From Pseudomonadota bacterium (GTDB lineage: Bacteria; Myxococcota_A; UBA9160; SZUA-336), in the NCBI GenBank assembly GCA_021295775.1, contig JAGWBS010000023.1:1-50340 (forward strand): DNA of 50,340 nt. The letters run 5' to 3'. The number at the start of each line of letters is the position of its first letter. Position 1 is the stretch's first letter. The notes under the pieces were generated by a model, which saw only the letters and a program-made list of their open reading frames with translations, searched no databases and had not been told where the DNA came from. Position numbers and translations under genes: made by a program. Positions 7,718 through 16,312 of this stretch are shown one piece after another.

Positions 7718-8739
7718 GCGGGGGCGCTCCCGACGGCGCGGCGCAGGAGGTTCGACGTCCGTCCAAGGTGCGAGGGGAGGTCCTCCAGGCCCGTCAGCAC
7801 CGAATCGCGGGCGCGCGCCAGGTAGGCGGCGTAGCGCGACTCGCCTCGGCGCTCGACCAGATAGCGGTAGCGTCCGAAATCCTTGCACTTGCGCTGCACC
7901 ACCAGCAGGCCGAGCTGCCGGGGATCGATCTCCGCCCCGCCCGCGGCGCGGTACTCGTCCAGCAGCTCCCGCCGTTGCGGGTCGCTCAGCTCGATGTACG
8001 AATCGTGCAGCAGCGCGGCCAGATCGAGCGCCGCCGGGGCGAGCAGGGCGTCCTGATAGTCGATGATGCGCAGCCGGCCCGACGGGTCGACCATCAGGTT
8101 CTGGCTGTGGTAGTCGCGCAGGCACAGACTCGGGGGCAGCGCCGCGACCGCCTCGGCGAGCTCGTCGAGCGCGCGGTCGAGTTCGCCCGGGTCGACCTCG
8201 GGCCGGGCGTCGCGGGCGAAGGTGGCGAGTTCGAAGCGGACCCATTCCGCGTCGAAGCGTCGCTCGAAGGGCAGGGCCTCGCACTCCGGCAGCGCGTGCA
8301 CGCGCGCCAACAGTCGGGCCGCCTCGGCCAGCCGCCCGAGCCGCGCCTCCCCGCGCAGGTCGCAGACGTGGGTGCGGCCCAGGTCTTCGAGCAGGACCCA
8401 GCGGCGCTCGGGGCGGACGGCCAGGATTTCGGGAACCGGCAGACCCTGCCCGGCCAGGTAGCGGGTGACCTCCACGAACGCCAGGCGCTCGCTCTCGCGG
8501 CGCAGGGCCGGAGGGAGGATCGCAGGGTCCTCGGGCGTGGCGAGCATCAGCACGGCGCGGGTCGCGTCCGCGAAATGCGCGCGCCAATACTGTCGGGCGC
8601 CCGCTCCGCCGGTGATCTCCTCGCAGGCCTTTACGTCCACTCCGCGCTGCCGCTCCAGCCAGTCGCGGGCCGCGTGCCCGATCTGCGTGTCGATGGCGCT
8701 CAACCGCGGAAAAATGGCGGTCGCCGGGCGGCGGGGCAA
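7714..8739 (-). CDS. amgK: AmgK-like N-acetylmuramate/N-acetylglucosamine anomeric kinase
   Basis: A 341-residue aminoglycoside-phosphotransferase-fold kinase. The catalytic loop reads CLRDYHSQNLMV (Brenner-type, catalytic Asp), and the metal loop IIDYQDALLAPAALDLAALL matches AmgK proteins more than antibiotic kinases. AmgK phosphorylates MurNAc (and GlcNAc) at the anomeric position to feed MurU. The phosphate-loop region is GGAGARQYWRA, with LLEDLG in the hinge. The listed start is TTG 8739; a second TTG at 8703 (before SAIDTQIG) is an alternative. It overlaps the murU-like gene by 4 bases. The divergent neighbour is a PBP4-type carboxypeptidase, reinforcing a murein context. Confidence 0.82.
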   Translation of the reverse strand: MPRRPATAIFPRLSAIDTQIGHAARDWLERQRGVDVKACEEITGGAGARQYWRAHFADATRAVLMLATPEDPAILPPALRRESERLAFVEVTRYLAGQGLPVPEILAVRPERRWVLLEDLGRTHVCDLRGEARLGRLAEAARLLARVHALPECEALPFERRFDAEWVRFELATFARDARPEVDPGELDRALDELAEAVAALPPSLCLRDYHSQNLMVDPSGRLRIIDYQDALLAPAALDLAALLHDSYIELSDPQRRELLDEYRAAGGAEIDPRQLGLLVVQRKCKDFGRYRYLVERRGESRYAAYLARARDSVLTGLEDLPSHLGRTSNLLRRAVGSAPA

Positions 8740-8792
8740 GCTCGGGGCCCCTACGGCGGCGGCGGCGAAGCTGGCCTACCGTCTCGGCCGGT

Positions 8793-10247
8793 GTGAAAGG
8801 ACGGATCACGATATGCGCCCTGGCGTTGGCGCTGGCGGCGGGGTCGGCGCCGGCGGACACGCTACCGCAAGGGGCGCTGCGCGAGCTCGTGGGAAACGCG
8901 GCGATCCGCGGCGCACGCGTCGGGGTCCTGGTCGCGGACCTCGATACCGGCCAGGTGCTGCTCCAGCGCCGCTCCGGGCGGGCGCTGGTGCCGGCTTCCA
9001 ACCAGAAGATCCTGACCGCCGCGGCCAGCCTTGACGTGTGGGGACCCGCGCATCGCTTCGAGACGCCGGTGCTGATCGACGGAGAGCTGGCCGACGGGGT
9101 GCTCCGCGGGAGTCTGTGGATCCGCGGCAGCGGCGATCCGGGGCTGGTCTCGGAGAGCCTCTGGAAGCTGGCCGAGGAGCTGCGGCTGCTGGGGCTGCGC
9201 GAGGTCACCGGAGGCATCGGCGTCGACCGTGGTCTGTTCGAGACGCTGCGGCACCATCCCGACTGGCACCCGCTTTCGCGCCGGGCCTATCACGCGCCGA
9301 ACGGCGCCCTGGCGGCCAACTATTCCAGCTTCCGGATCGAAGTCGAGCCGGGGCCGCGCGTCGGAGCGCCCGCCCGCCTGCAGGTCGCTCCGCGCACCGA
9401 GTATTTCCGACTGCGCTCCGATGCGCGCACGGTCGAAGGCCGCGGCCGCCTGCAGATCGGAATCCAGCCGCTGGCCGACGGATCGGGGGAACGCGTGCGG
9501 ATCGCGGGTTCGGTCGGCCGCGGCGCGGGCCCGGAAACCTATTGGCGCTCCGTCTCCATGCCCGAACGCTACGCGGCCTCGCTGCTGCGCGAACAGCTCG
9601 AAGCGCAGGGCGTGCGGGTCTACGGCGGAATCCGAATCGGTCCCGCGCCCGCCTCCGCACGCGAAATCCTTCGGTTTTCCGGTGATTCGCTGGGCAATTT
9701 AGTCTGGAAGCTGAACAAGAACTCGAACAATTTCATCGCCGAACAACTGTTCCTGCTCCTGGGGGTGGAGCGGTTCGGAACTCCGGCCGGCTGGGACAAG
9801 TCGGGCCGCGCGCTGGCCGAGTGGCTCGAGCGCGCGGGTCTCGCGGATCGCCGGACGGTGGTCGCCGACGGTTCGGGACTGTCGCCGCGCAATCGGATCT
9901 CTCCCCGAACGCTGGTGGGGCTGATCCGGGGCGCGGCTCTGGCTCCGGCATCGGGGGCCGAATTTCAGTCCTCCCTCCCGCTGGGAAGCCTGGACGGCAC
10001 GCTTCGCGACCGCCGGCTGGAGAGCGTGCCGGGAATTCGCGGCAAGACCGGGCACCTGCGGGCGGCTTCGGCGCTCAGCGGCGTGATCCCCCTCGGACCG
10101 GAGCGGCGACTGGCCTTCTCCGTACTGGTCAACGGAGCGCGCGGCGACCGGGCGTCGGTGGACGCCGCGATCGATGGCTTCGTGGACTCTCTGGCGGGAA
10201 GCCTTGGCGCCGCGCGGGAATCGGCGGCGGCGAATTCAGCGCCGTAG
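8793..10247 (+). CDS. dacB: D-alanyl-D-alanine carboxypeptidase/endopeptidase (PBP4 type, peptidase S13)
   Basis: A 484-residue periplasmic penicillin-binding protein. A signal peptide spans ~1-22 (cleavage after SAPA). The S-x-x-K catalytic motif is Ser69-Asn-Gln-Lys72, the S-x-N motif lies in LNKNSNNFIAEQ, and the K-T-G motif in IRGKTGHL. A large insert between S-x-x-K and S-x-N is typical of S13 enzymes. It trims pentapeptides and/or cleaves cross-links, releasing murein fragments that the adjacent anmK/amgK/murU genes could recycle. The start is GTG 8793, followed by the hydrophobic leader. A TAnnnT box (TACCGT, 8777-8782) lies 10 bases upstream. The 3' end overlaps the convergent regulator gene by 12 bases. 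Confidence 0.93.
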   Translation: MKGRITICALALALAAGSAPADTLPQGALRELVGNAAIRGARVGVLVADLDTGQVLLQRRSGRALVPASNQKILTAAASLDVWGPAHRFETPVLIDGELADGVLRGSLWIRGSGDPGLVSESLWKLAEELRLLGLREVTGGIGVDRGLFETLRHHPDWHPLSRRAYHAPNGALAANYSSFRIEVEPGPRVGAPARLQVAPRTEYFRLRSDARTVEGRGRLQIGIQPLADGSGERVRIAGSVGRGAGPETYWRSVSMPERYAASLLREQLEAQGVRVYGGIRIGPAPASAREILRFSGDSLGNLVWKLNKNSNNFIAEQLFLLLGVERFGTPAGWDKSGRALAEWLERAGLADRRTVVADGSGLSPRNRISPRTLVGLIRGAALAPASGAEFQSSLPLGSLDGTLRDRRLESVPGIRGKTGHLRAASALSGVIPLGPERRLAFSVLVNGARGDRASVDAAIDGFVDSLAGSLGAARESAAANSAP

Positions 10248-10499
10248 CTTGGCCCGGCCGCGCCCCAGCAGCAGCCAGTCCAGCGAGACGTTCTCCTTGA
10301 GGGCGAGCGTGATCAGGAAGTCGGCATGCGGCGTGGTGCCGCTCTCGTAGCGGTTGACGTTCTGCTGGAAGACGCCGAGCTCGCGGGCGAAGGAGCGCTG
10401 GGAGCGGTCACCGCGGATCTCGGCCAACCGCTTGGGAATCTGGCGCTTGTGCTGGTTCAACGTGGTTTTGGTGACTTTCCTGGTCGCGCGTGCTGCCAT
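10236..10499 (-). CDS. Small XRE-family HTH regulator
   Basis: An 87-residue DNA-binding protein. A basic N-terminus (~20 residues) is followed by a Cro/CI-type helix-turn-helix: IPKRLAEIRGDRSQRSFARE, then the recognition helix around VFQQNVNRYESG, and a closing helix ending SLDWLLLGRG. There is no effector domain, so it is a minimal regulator or antitoxin-like repressor. No toxin partner lies beside it. The start is ATG 10499; the much longer open frame upstream is a high-GC artefact. GGAAGGG lies about 12 bases upstream. It is convergent with dacB (12-base overlap). Its targets are unknown. Confidence 0.8.
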   Translation of the reverse strand: MAARATRKVTKTTLNQHKRQIPKRLAEIRGDRSQRSFARELGVFQQNVNRYESGTTPHADFLITLALKENVSLDWLLLGRGRAKLRR

Positions 10500-10827
10500 G
10501 TCGCCTGTTTCCCTTCCGTCTCGCGGCCTCGCGGTGGCTCCCCGCAGCGCGCCCGGCGGGCGGCCCGACGGGCCGCGCCCAGCAGGCCGGGGGAGCTGCC
10601 CGCTACTCGACTCTACATCGCCCGGAGCGCCGCCGTGAAGCGCGAAACCGACCGGCGGCTGCGCGGCTACACCAAGCGATGTTATGCCGAGGCTCGGCAA
10701 ACTAGCGAAGCCCACGCAGGGTTCAAGACGTCGCCCTGCGCTTCCCGCCCCGGCGCGGTTTCCGGCTTGACCGTCCGGCCGCGGCGCTGGTAGCTTGCGC
10801 CCGCTTTCGCGGAGTTCTGAGGGGTCG
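10500..10827. other. 328-base intergenic region between HTH gene and rsmD
   Basis: No convincing gene is visible here. It should carry the minus-strand promoter of the HTH gene and the plus-strand promoter of rsmD. Nothing else was recognised: no tRNA, long repeat or riboswitch-like structure stands out. Base composition becomes slightly less GC-rich around 10660-10720, as is usual for regulatory DNA in GC-rich genomes. Confidence 0.5.
10767..10796 (+). promoter_or_regulatory. Candidate sigma70 promoter for rsmD-coaD
   Basis: TTGACC (10767-10772) is followed after 18 bases by TAGCTT (10791-10796), which is preceded by TGG and so forms an extended -10. The predicted transcript would start near 10803, about 25 bases before the rsmD ATG, leaving room for the GAGGGG ribosome-binding site. 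Confidence 0.45.
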
Positions 10828-11397
10828 ATGCGCGTGGTGGCCGGGGAGCTTCGCGGGCGGCGGCTGGCGAGCGTCGGGGGTCGAGGGACGCGCCCGACCA
10901 GCGAGCGCGCCCGCTCGGGGTTATTCGACTGGCTCGGAGGGGAAGTCGAAGGAGCCCGTGTACTGGACTTGTTCGCGGGCAGCGGTTCGCTGGGGATCGA
11001 GGCGCTCTCGCGGGGCGCGCGCGAGGCGGTCTTCGTCGAGCGCTCGCGCGGCGCGCTGGCCGTGCTGAGGCGCAACCTGGAGCAGCTCGGCCTGCAGCAA
11101 GTCGGACGCTGCCTGTCGGGCGACGTGCGCAAGGTCCTGGCGGGTGGAGCCCCGGAGCACGGAGTATTCGACCTGGTGATCGCCGATCCTCCCTACGCGG
11201 GCGATTGGTGCGAGCGGCTGGTTTCGGAGCGCGGGGCGGTGCGGCTGCTGGCCGACGACGGCCTGTTGGTGATCGAGCGCTCGTCCAGGCACGGCCGGCC
11301 GCGGCGCCTCGCGGGACTGGAGTGGCTGGAAGATCGGACCTACGGTGGAACGGCGTTCGACGTGTACCGTCGGGCAGGGGGAGGACCGACCGAATGA
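10828..11397 (+). CDS. rsmD: 16S rRNA (guanine966-N2)-methyltransferase RsmD
   Basis: A 189-residue methyltransferase that methylates G966 of 16S rRNA. The N-terminus MRVVAGELRGRRLASV and the following GTRPTSERARSGLFDWL are characteristic of RsmD. SAM motif I is VLDLFAGSGSLGIEALSRGA, and the N6/N2-methyltransferase motif IV is DPPY (in LVIADPPYAGDW). ATG 10828 is preferred to the upstream in-frame start at 10795 because it fits the family N-terminus and is preceded by GAGGGG. It overlaps coaD by ATGA, the common rsmD-coaD pairing in bacteria. Confidence 0.95.
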   Translation: MRVVAGELRGRRLASVGGRGTRPTSERARSGLFDWLGGEVEGARVLDLFAGSGSLGIEALSRGAREAVFVERSRGALAVLRRNLEQLGLQQVGRCLSGDVRKVLAGGAPEHGVFDLVIADPPYAGDWCERLVSERGAVRLLADDGLLVIERSSRHGRPRRLAGLEWLEDRTYGGTAFDVYRRAGGGPTE

Positions 11398-11885
11398 GCG
11401 AACGGCGAACCGCGGTGTATCCCGCGAGCTTCGATCCGATCACCAACGGCCACCTGGACCTGATCGACCGGGCCGCGCGTCTTTTCGACGAGTTGGTGGT
11501 CGCGATCGGGATCAACGTCGAGAAATCCGGCACTTTCGAGTACGACGAGAGGATCGAGATCCTGCGCGAGGTGCTGGCTGACCGGCCAAACGTGCGGGTC
11601 GAGTCGTTTTCGGGGCTGCTGGTCGATTTCCTGCGCGGGCAGGACTCGCGCATCGTGATCCGCGGGATGCGCGCGCTGTCCGACTTCGAATACGAGTTCG
11701 AGATGGCGCTGATGAACAGCCACATGTACCCCGAGATCGAAACCGTCTTCCTGATGACCAGCGAGCGCTGGTTCTACGTGAGTTCCTCGCGGCTGCGGGA
11801 ACTGGCCCGCTTCGGCACCGACATCAGCGAGTTCGTGCCGCCGGCGGTCGCCGAGCGGATGAGACGCAAGTTCGGAGGAAACTAG
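11394..11885 (+). CDS. coaD: Phosphopantetheine adenylyltransferase CoaD
   Basis: A 163-residue enzyme of CoA synthesis that joins ATP and 4'-phosphopantetheine to form dephospho-CoA. It has the nucleotidyltransferase motif YPASFDPITNGHLDLI (GH of the T/HxGH signature), IRGMRALSDFEYEFEMA, and the C-terminal VSSSRLREL loop (ISSTxVRE in most homologues). Length is normal. ATG 11394 overlaps the rsmD stop (ATGA). The coaBC gene for earlier pathway steps follows within 125 bases but has its own promoter. Confidence 0.96.
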   Translation: MSERRTAVYPASFDPITNGHLDLIDRAARLFDELVVAIGINVEKSGTFEYDERIEILREVLADRPNVRVESFSGLLVDFLRGQDSRIVIRGMRALSDFEYEFEMALMNSHMYPEIETVFLMTSERWFYVSSSRLRELARFGTDISEFVPPAVAERMRRKFGGN

Positions 11886-11906
11886 GCACGGGCGCCGCGG
11901 GCGGGT

Positions 11907-11935
11907 TTGACAGGGCCTGGCCCTAGGGTTACTTT
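11907..11935 (+). promoter_or_regulatory. Sigma70-type promoter of the coaBC-nfeD-SPFH operon
   Basis: TTGACA (11907-11912, consensus -35) is followed after exactly 17 bases by TACTTT (11930-11935). Transcription would start near 11942, giving a ~65-base leader before coaBC ATG 12008. It is the clearest -35/-10 pair in the window. Confidence 0.7.
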
Positions 11936-12007
11936 CGGCGCGAAGTTGTTGGAATAGAAAGGTTTTCAGGTGATCGGGGCGTTCGCGGTCGCAAACCGGC
12001 GCCGGGC

Positions 12008-13198
12008 ATGAGCCGCGTACTGCTCGGCATCTCGGGTGGCATCGCCGCCTACAAGGCGTGCGAGCTGGTGCGCCTGCTGGTGCGGGCCGGTCACGAGGTT
12101 CGGGTCGTCGCCACCCCCCACGCGCTCGAGTTCGTCTCGCCGCTGGCGCTGCAGGCGCTGAGCGGCCACCCGCTGCGCAGCGAGCTCTTCTCGCTCAGCG
12201 AGGAAGACCGGATTTCCCACATCGAACTGGCGGACTGGGCCGAGGTGTTCGCGGTGGCGCCGGCCACGGCAAACCTGCTCGCCAAGCTGGCGAACGGCCT
12301 GGCCGACGACCTGTTGACCACCGTCGCCCTGGCCACGCAGGCTCCGCTGGTGGTGGCGCCGGCGATGAACGTCAACATGTTCGACCACCCGGCCACCCAG
12401 GAGAACCTGGAGCGGCTGGCCAAGCGCGGCGCGCGCCTGGTCGGGCCCGGCACGGGAGAGCTGGCCTGCGGCTGGACGGGAGCGGGTCGCCTGGTCGACC
12501 TGGAGGCGATCGTCGGGGCGATCGAACGGGCGGGGAGCAGCGACGACCTCCGCGGCGAGGTCGTGCTGCTCAGCGCCGGGCCGACCGCGGAGCCGATCGA
12601 TCCGGTTCGCGTCCTCACCAACCGCTCGTCCGGGCGGATGGGATTCGCGCTGGCCGAGGCCGCGGCGCGGCGCGGCGCGGAAGTGGTCCTGGTCGCGGGC
12701 CCGGTCGCCCAGCCCACGCCCGCGGGCGTGGAGCGGGTGGACGTCGAGACGGCGCGGGAGATGCAGGACGCGGTGCTGGGCAGCCTGGAGCGGGCGACGA
12801 TCGCGATTTTCAGCGCGGCAGTGGCGGACTACTCGGTCGAGCGACCGACGGCTTCCAAGCTCAAGCGGGAATCCTCGGAGAGCCTGACGCTTCGACTGGT
12901 CCGAAATCCGGACATCCTGGGGCAGGTGATCGAGCGGCGCCGCGGCCAGACGGTGGTCGGGTTCGCGGCCGAGACCGAGGACCTGCTCGCCAACGCCCGG
13001 GCCAAGCTGGAGCGCAAGGGCTGCGACCTGATCGTCGCCAACGACGTCTCCCGCTCGGACATCGGCTTCGACGTGAGCGAGAACGAGGTCGCGATCGTCG
13101 GGCCGGCGCCGGAGCAAGTCGTCGAGGTCCCGCGCCGCTCCAAGCGCGAGGTCGCCGAGCGCATCCTCGACCGCGTCCTGGAGGTGAGGCGCGGATGA
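12008..13198 (+). CDS. coaBC: Bifunctional phosphopantothenoylcysteine decarboxylase/synthetase CoaBC
   Basis: A 396-residue fusion performing two CoA steps. Residues 1-~180 are the FMN-dependent decarboxylase: catalytic His71 in HIELADWAE, the substrate-binding PAMNVNMF (Asn121) and the flap ELACGWTGAG with catalytic Cys154. Residues ~185-396 are the synthetase: LLSAGPTAEPIDPVRVLTN, SSGRMGFALAEAAARRGAEV, FSAAVADYSVE and LVRNPDIL. The synthetase Lys motif, usually KIKK, reads KLKR here. ATG 12008 begins SRVLLGISGGIAAYK as expected. It overlaps nfeD by ATGA. Confidence 0.95.
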   Translation: MSRVLLGISGGIAAYKACELVRLLVRAGHEVRVVATPHALEFVSPLALQALSGHPLRSELFSLSEEDRISHIELADWAEVFAVAPATANLLAKLANGLADDLLTTVALATQAPLVVAPAMNVNMFDHPATQENLERLAKRGARLVGPGTGELACGWTGAGRLVDLEAIVGAIERAGSSDDLRGEVVLLSAGPTAEPIDPVRVLTNRSSGRMGFALAEAAARRGAEVVLVAGPVAQPTPAGVERVDVETAREMQDAVLGSLERATIAIFSAAVADYSVERPTASKLKRESSESLTLRLVRNPDILGQVIERRRGQTVVGFAAETEDLLANARAKLERKGCDLIVANDVSRSDIGFDVSENEVAIVGPAPEQVVEVPRRSKREVAERILDRVLEVRRG

Positions 13199-14574
13199 AG
13201 CGCGCGGCTCGCGCGCGGGTTCTGGCCGCGGCCGCGATCCTGGCCGCCGCGCTGCCGGCGGGGGCCGCGTCCGCCGCTCCCGACCCGATCTACGTCGCCA
13301 GGGTCGACGACACCATCAACCTGGCGGTCGCCGACTACGTCCAGGGGGCGATCGAACGAACCCGCGCCGAGGGCGGGCAGGCCCTGCTGATCGAGCTGGA
13401 CACGCCGGGCGGACTCCTGAGCGCGACCAAGGACATCGTGTCCGAGCTGCTCAACTCGCCCGTGCCCGTGATCGTCTTCGTGTCCCCCCGGGGCGCCTGG
13501 GCCGCCTCGGCGGGCACCTTCATCACCATGGCCGCCCACGTGGCCGCGATGGCGCCCGGCACCAGCATCGGCGCCGCCCACCCGGTGTTCCAGGGCCAGG
13601 GCCCCACGCTGCCGCCGCTGAGTCCCGACGCGGACGAGAAGGACGACGACAAGCGCCAGCCGCGCGACTACGTCAACGAGAAGGCGGAGAACTTCACCGC
13701 CGCGTTCATCGAGTCGATCGCCGAGGAACGCGGCCGCAACGTCGAGTGGGCCATCCAGGCCGTGCGCGACTCGGTCGCGATCAAGCACAGCGAGGCGGTG
13801 GAGAAGAACGTCGTGGACCTGATCGCCGACGACGTCGACGAGCTGATCGAAAAACTCGACGGGCGGACGCTGGAGCTGGGCGGGGAGACGATCGCGCTCC
13901 ACACCCGCGACGCGCGGCGCATCCAGATCGAGATGACGCGCCTGCAGAAGTTCATGGCCTTCCTCTCCATTCCGCAGGTCGCGCTGATCCTGCTGCTGGG
14001 CGCGGCGGCGGGCCTGTACACCGAGGTGCAGAGCCCGGGGCTGATCGTGCCGGGCGCGCTCGGCGTGATCTGCCTGGTGCTCCTGGGGCTCTCGCTGCAG
14101 ATCATCCCGTTCAACTGGCTGGGTCTGATCCTGATCGTCGCCGGCCTGGGCCTGCTCGCCGCGGAGCTGTTCGTGACCAGCTTCGGGCTGCTCTTCGCCG
14201 CGGGGGTGGCGTGCTTCGCCATCGGGGCCTACATGACCTTCCGCGTGCCGGAGATCTCCGACCTGCAGCTTCCCTTGCTGGGATTCGTGGCGCCGCTCAC
14301 GCTGGTCTTCGCCGGCTTCGGAGCGGTCGTGGTCTACGGAGTCTCGCGCAGCTTCGCGCGGCCGCAGTACGCGGGGCGCGAGGGGCTGATCGGGGAGATC
14401 GGGGTGGCGGACGGAGACCTGGATCCCGACGGCCGGGTGTCGGTCCGCGGCGAACTCTGGAGCGCCACCTCCGACACCCCGATCGCCCGCGGCGAGCCGA
14501 TCGAGGTCGTTGGACTCGTCAATCTCCTGCTGCGCGTCCGCCGCGCCCCGGAGTCCGCCGAAAAGGAGTTCTGA
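13195..14574 (+). CDS. nfeD: NfeD membrane-bound serine protease
   Basis: A 459-residue protein. A signal peptide or anchor (~1-28) is followed by a ClpP-class serine protease domain (~30-230) with [12 protein letters not shown] and catalytic Ser105 in [10 protein letters not shown]; a lysine in the VNEKAENF helix is the likely general base. Next come four or five membrane helices (~260-370) and a C-terminal OB-fold NfeD domain (~385-455). Full-length NfeD proteases are known to be encoded next to stomatin-like slipins, which they cleave or partner. Here the slipin gene follows by one base, and two HflKC-type genes come next. ATG 13195 overlaps coaBC by ATGA. Confidence 0.92.
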   Translation: MKRAARARVLAAAAILAAALPAGAASAAPDPIYVARVDDTINLAVADYVQGAIERTRAEGGQALLIELDTPGGLLSATKDIVSELLNSPVPVIVFVSPRGAWAASAGTFITMAAHVAAMAPGTSIGAAHPVFQGQGPTLPPLSPDADEKDDDKRQPRDYVNEKAENFTAAFIESIAEERGRNVEWAIQAVRDSVAIKHSEAVEKNVVDLIADDVDELIEKLDGRTLELGGETIALHTRDARRIQIEMTRLQKFMAFLSIPQVALILLLGAAAGLYTEVQSPGLIVPGALGVICLVLLGLSLQIIPFNWLGLILIVAGLGLLAAELFVTSFGLLFAAGVACFAIGAYMTFRVPEISDLQLPLLGFVAPLTLVFAGFGAVVVYGVSRSFARPQYAGREGLIGEIGVADGDLDPDGRVSVRGELWSATSDTPIARGEPIEVVGLVNLLLRVRRAPESAEKEF

Positions 14575-14575
14575 G

Positions 14576-15364
14576 ATGCTTGCTTACATCTTCCCCGCCG
14601 TTCTGGTCCTGATCTTCCTGTGGCTGGCGGTCCAGATCCTGCAAGAGTACGAGCGCGGTGTGGTGTTCCGGCTCGGGCGTTTCAGCTCCGTCAAGGAAGC
14701 GGGCCTGCGCTTCATCATCCCGGTGGTGGACCGGCTGGTGAAGGTGAGCCTGCGCGAAGTCGTGATGGACGTCCCTTCCCAGGACGTCATCACGCGCGAC
14801 AATGTCTCGGTCAAGGTCAACGCGGTGCTCTACTTCCGCGTCGTGCACCCGCAGGACGCGATCATCAAGGTGGAGAACTACCTCTACGGGACATCCCAGT
14901 TGGCCCAGACGACGCTGCGGAGCATCTGCGGCCAGGCGGAGCTCGACACGCTGCTCTCGGACCGCGAGCGCATCAACCGCGAGCTCCAGGAGGAGCTCGA
15001 CCGGGGGACCGATCCCTGGGGCGTGAAGGTGCGCGCCGTCGAGATCAAGCACATCGACCTGCCGACCGACATGCAGCGCGCCATGGCCAAGCAGGCCGAG
15101 GCCGAGCGCGAACGCCGTGCCAAGGTCATCCACGCGAACGGCGAGTTCGAGGCGTCGGAACGCCTGCGCGACGCCTCCGAGATCATGACGCAGAGCCCCT
15201 TCACGCTGCAGCTCCGATACCTTCAGACCCTGGCCGAGATCTCGACCGAGCAGAATTCGACCATCCTGTTCCCCCTGCCGATGGAGCTGGTCGAGCCCAT
15301 CCTGCGCGTCCGGGACGCGGTGCGGGCGAATTCCCCGGCGGACGGCGGCTCGACCGAGAGCTAG
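14576..15364 (+). CDS. Slipin (stomatin/prohibitin SPFH family), NfeD partner
   Basis: A 262-residue SPFH protein with an N-terminal membrane hairpin (~2-20), then the Band-7 domain starting [24 protein letters not shown] and [15 protein letters not shown] lie in its core. A coiled-coil stretch (~180-215, [20 protein letters not shown]) mediates oligomerisation. Slipins organise membrane microdomains. The order nfeD-slipin is widely conserved and supports the NfeD-slipin pair. ATG 14576 follows GGAG by 9 bases and directly follows the nfeD stop. Confidence 0.93.
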   Translation: MLAYIFPAVLVLIFLWLAVQILQEYERGVVFRLGRFSSVKEAGLRFIIPVVDRLVKVSLREVVMDVPSQDVITRDNVSVKVNAVLYFRVVHPQDAIIKVENYLYGTSQLAQTTLRSICGQAELDTLLSDRERINRELQEELDRGTDPWGVKVRAVEIKHIDLPTDMQRAMAKQAEAERERRAKVIHANGEFEASERLRDASEIMTQSPFTLQLRYLQTLAEISTEQNSTILFPLPMELVEPILRVRDAVRANSPADGGSTES

Positions 15365-15367
15365 CGC

Positions 15368-16312
15368 GTGAAGCTTGTCCTGCTGCTGATCGCGCTCGCC
15401 GTGGCCGGGTTCGGCGCGTGGGTCGGCACGTTCAACGTCGCGCCCGACGAGCAGGCGGTGGTGCTGCGCCTGGGCCGCTACCACCGCACGCTGGGCCCGG
15501 GCGCGTTCCAGTTCCACATCCCGCTGGTGGAGACTTACGAAAAGCGCTCGGTGACCAGCACGCTCGACCTGGAGTTCGGCTTCCGCACCCAGACGGAAAC
15601 GGAAGCCGGGGAGGTCGAGGCGACCACTCCGGAATACGCCGAGGTCCCGGACGAGAAGCGGATGATCACGGTCGACGAGAACCTGATCGACGTGGAGTTC
15701 GTGGTCCGCTACCGGATCCGGAATCTGCGGGACTATCTGTTCAACCTGCGCGACCCGGCGCGGGCCATCCAGGCGGTGGCGGCCTCGGAGATGCGGGCCG
15801 TGGTCGCCACGGTTTCGATCGACGATCTGCTCACCGAAGGCAAGGGGCCAGTGGAGGCCGAGGCGCTGCGGCGCATCCGCGCGGTGCTCGACGGCTATGG
15901 GGCCGGGATCGAAATCCAGGGGGTTCAGCTCCAGGACGTCGAGCCGCCCGATCCTGTGCGGGACGCGTTCGCTGAGGTGACCAGTTCCGAGCAGGCGGGC
16001 GCCAGGATCGAACTCGAGGCGCGCGGCTACGCCGAGAAAGTCGTGCCCGAGGCGCGCGGCGAAGCCGAGCGCCTGGTCAACGAGGCCCAGGCGTACCGGC
16101 AGGAGAGGATCCTGCGCTCGCGCGGCGAGGCCGAGCGCTTCGACTCGATCTACGAGGAGTACCGCAAGGCCCCGCAGGTCACCCGCCAGCGCCTCTACAT
16201 TGAGACGCTCGAGGAAATCCTGCCGCGGATCGAGAAGTTCGTGATGGAGCAGGACGCCTCCGGCCAGGTTCTTCCCTACCTGCCGGTCGGTCCCCGGAGG
16301 GCCGAGCCGTGA
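15368..16312 (+). CDS. hflK: HflK-like SPFH protein
   Basis: A 314-residue integral membrane SPFH protein with an N-terminal membrane segment (~2-22) followed by NVAPDEQAVVLRLGRY and the HflK-typical GPGAFQFHIPL. A variable insert around residues 75-95 (FRTQTETEAGEVEATTPEY) and the coiled coil EARGEAERLVNEAQAYRQER precede the C-terminal IETLEEILPRIEKFV signature. HflK with HflC forms a ring that encloses and tunes the FtsH protease. GTG 15368 follows the slipin stop by three bases. Its stop overlaps hflC by GTGA. Confidence 0.92.
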   Translation: MKLVLLLIALAVAGFGAWVGTFNVAPDEQAVVLRLGRYHRTLGPGAFQFHIPLVETYEKRSVTSTLDLEFGFRTQTETEAGEVEATTPEYAEVPDEKRMITVDENLIDVEFVVRYRIRNLRDYLFNLRDPARAIQAVAASEMRAVVATVSIDDLLTEGKGPVEAEALRRIRAVLDGYGAGIEIQGVQLQDVEPPDPVRDAFAEVTSSEQAGARIELEARGYAEKVVPEARGEAERLVNEAQAYRQERILRSRGEAERFDSIYEEYRKAPQVTRQRLYIETLEEILPRIEKFVMEQDASGQVLPYLPVGPRRAEP

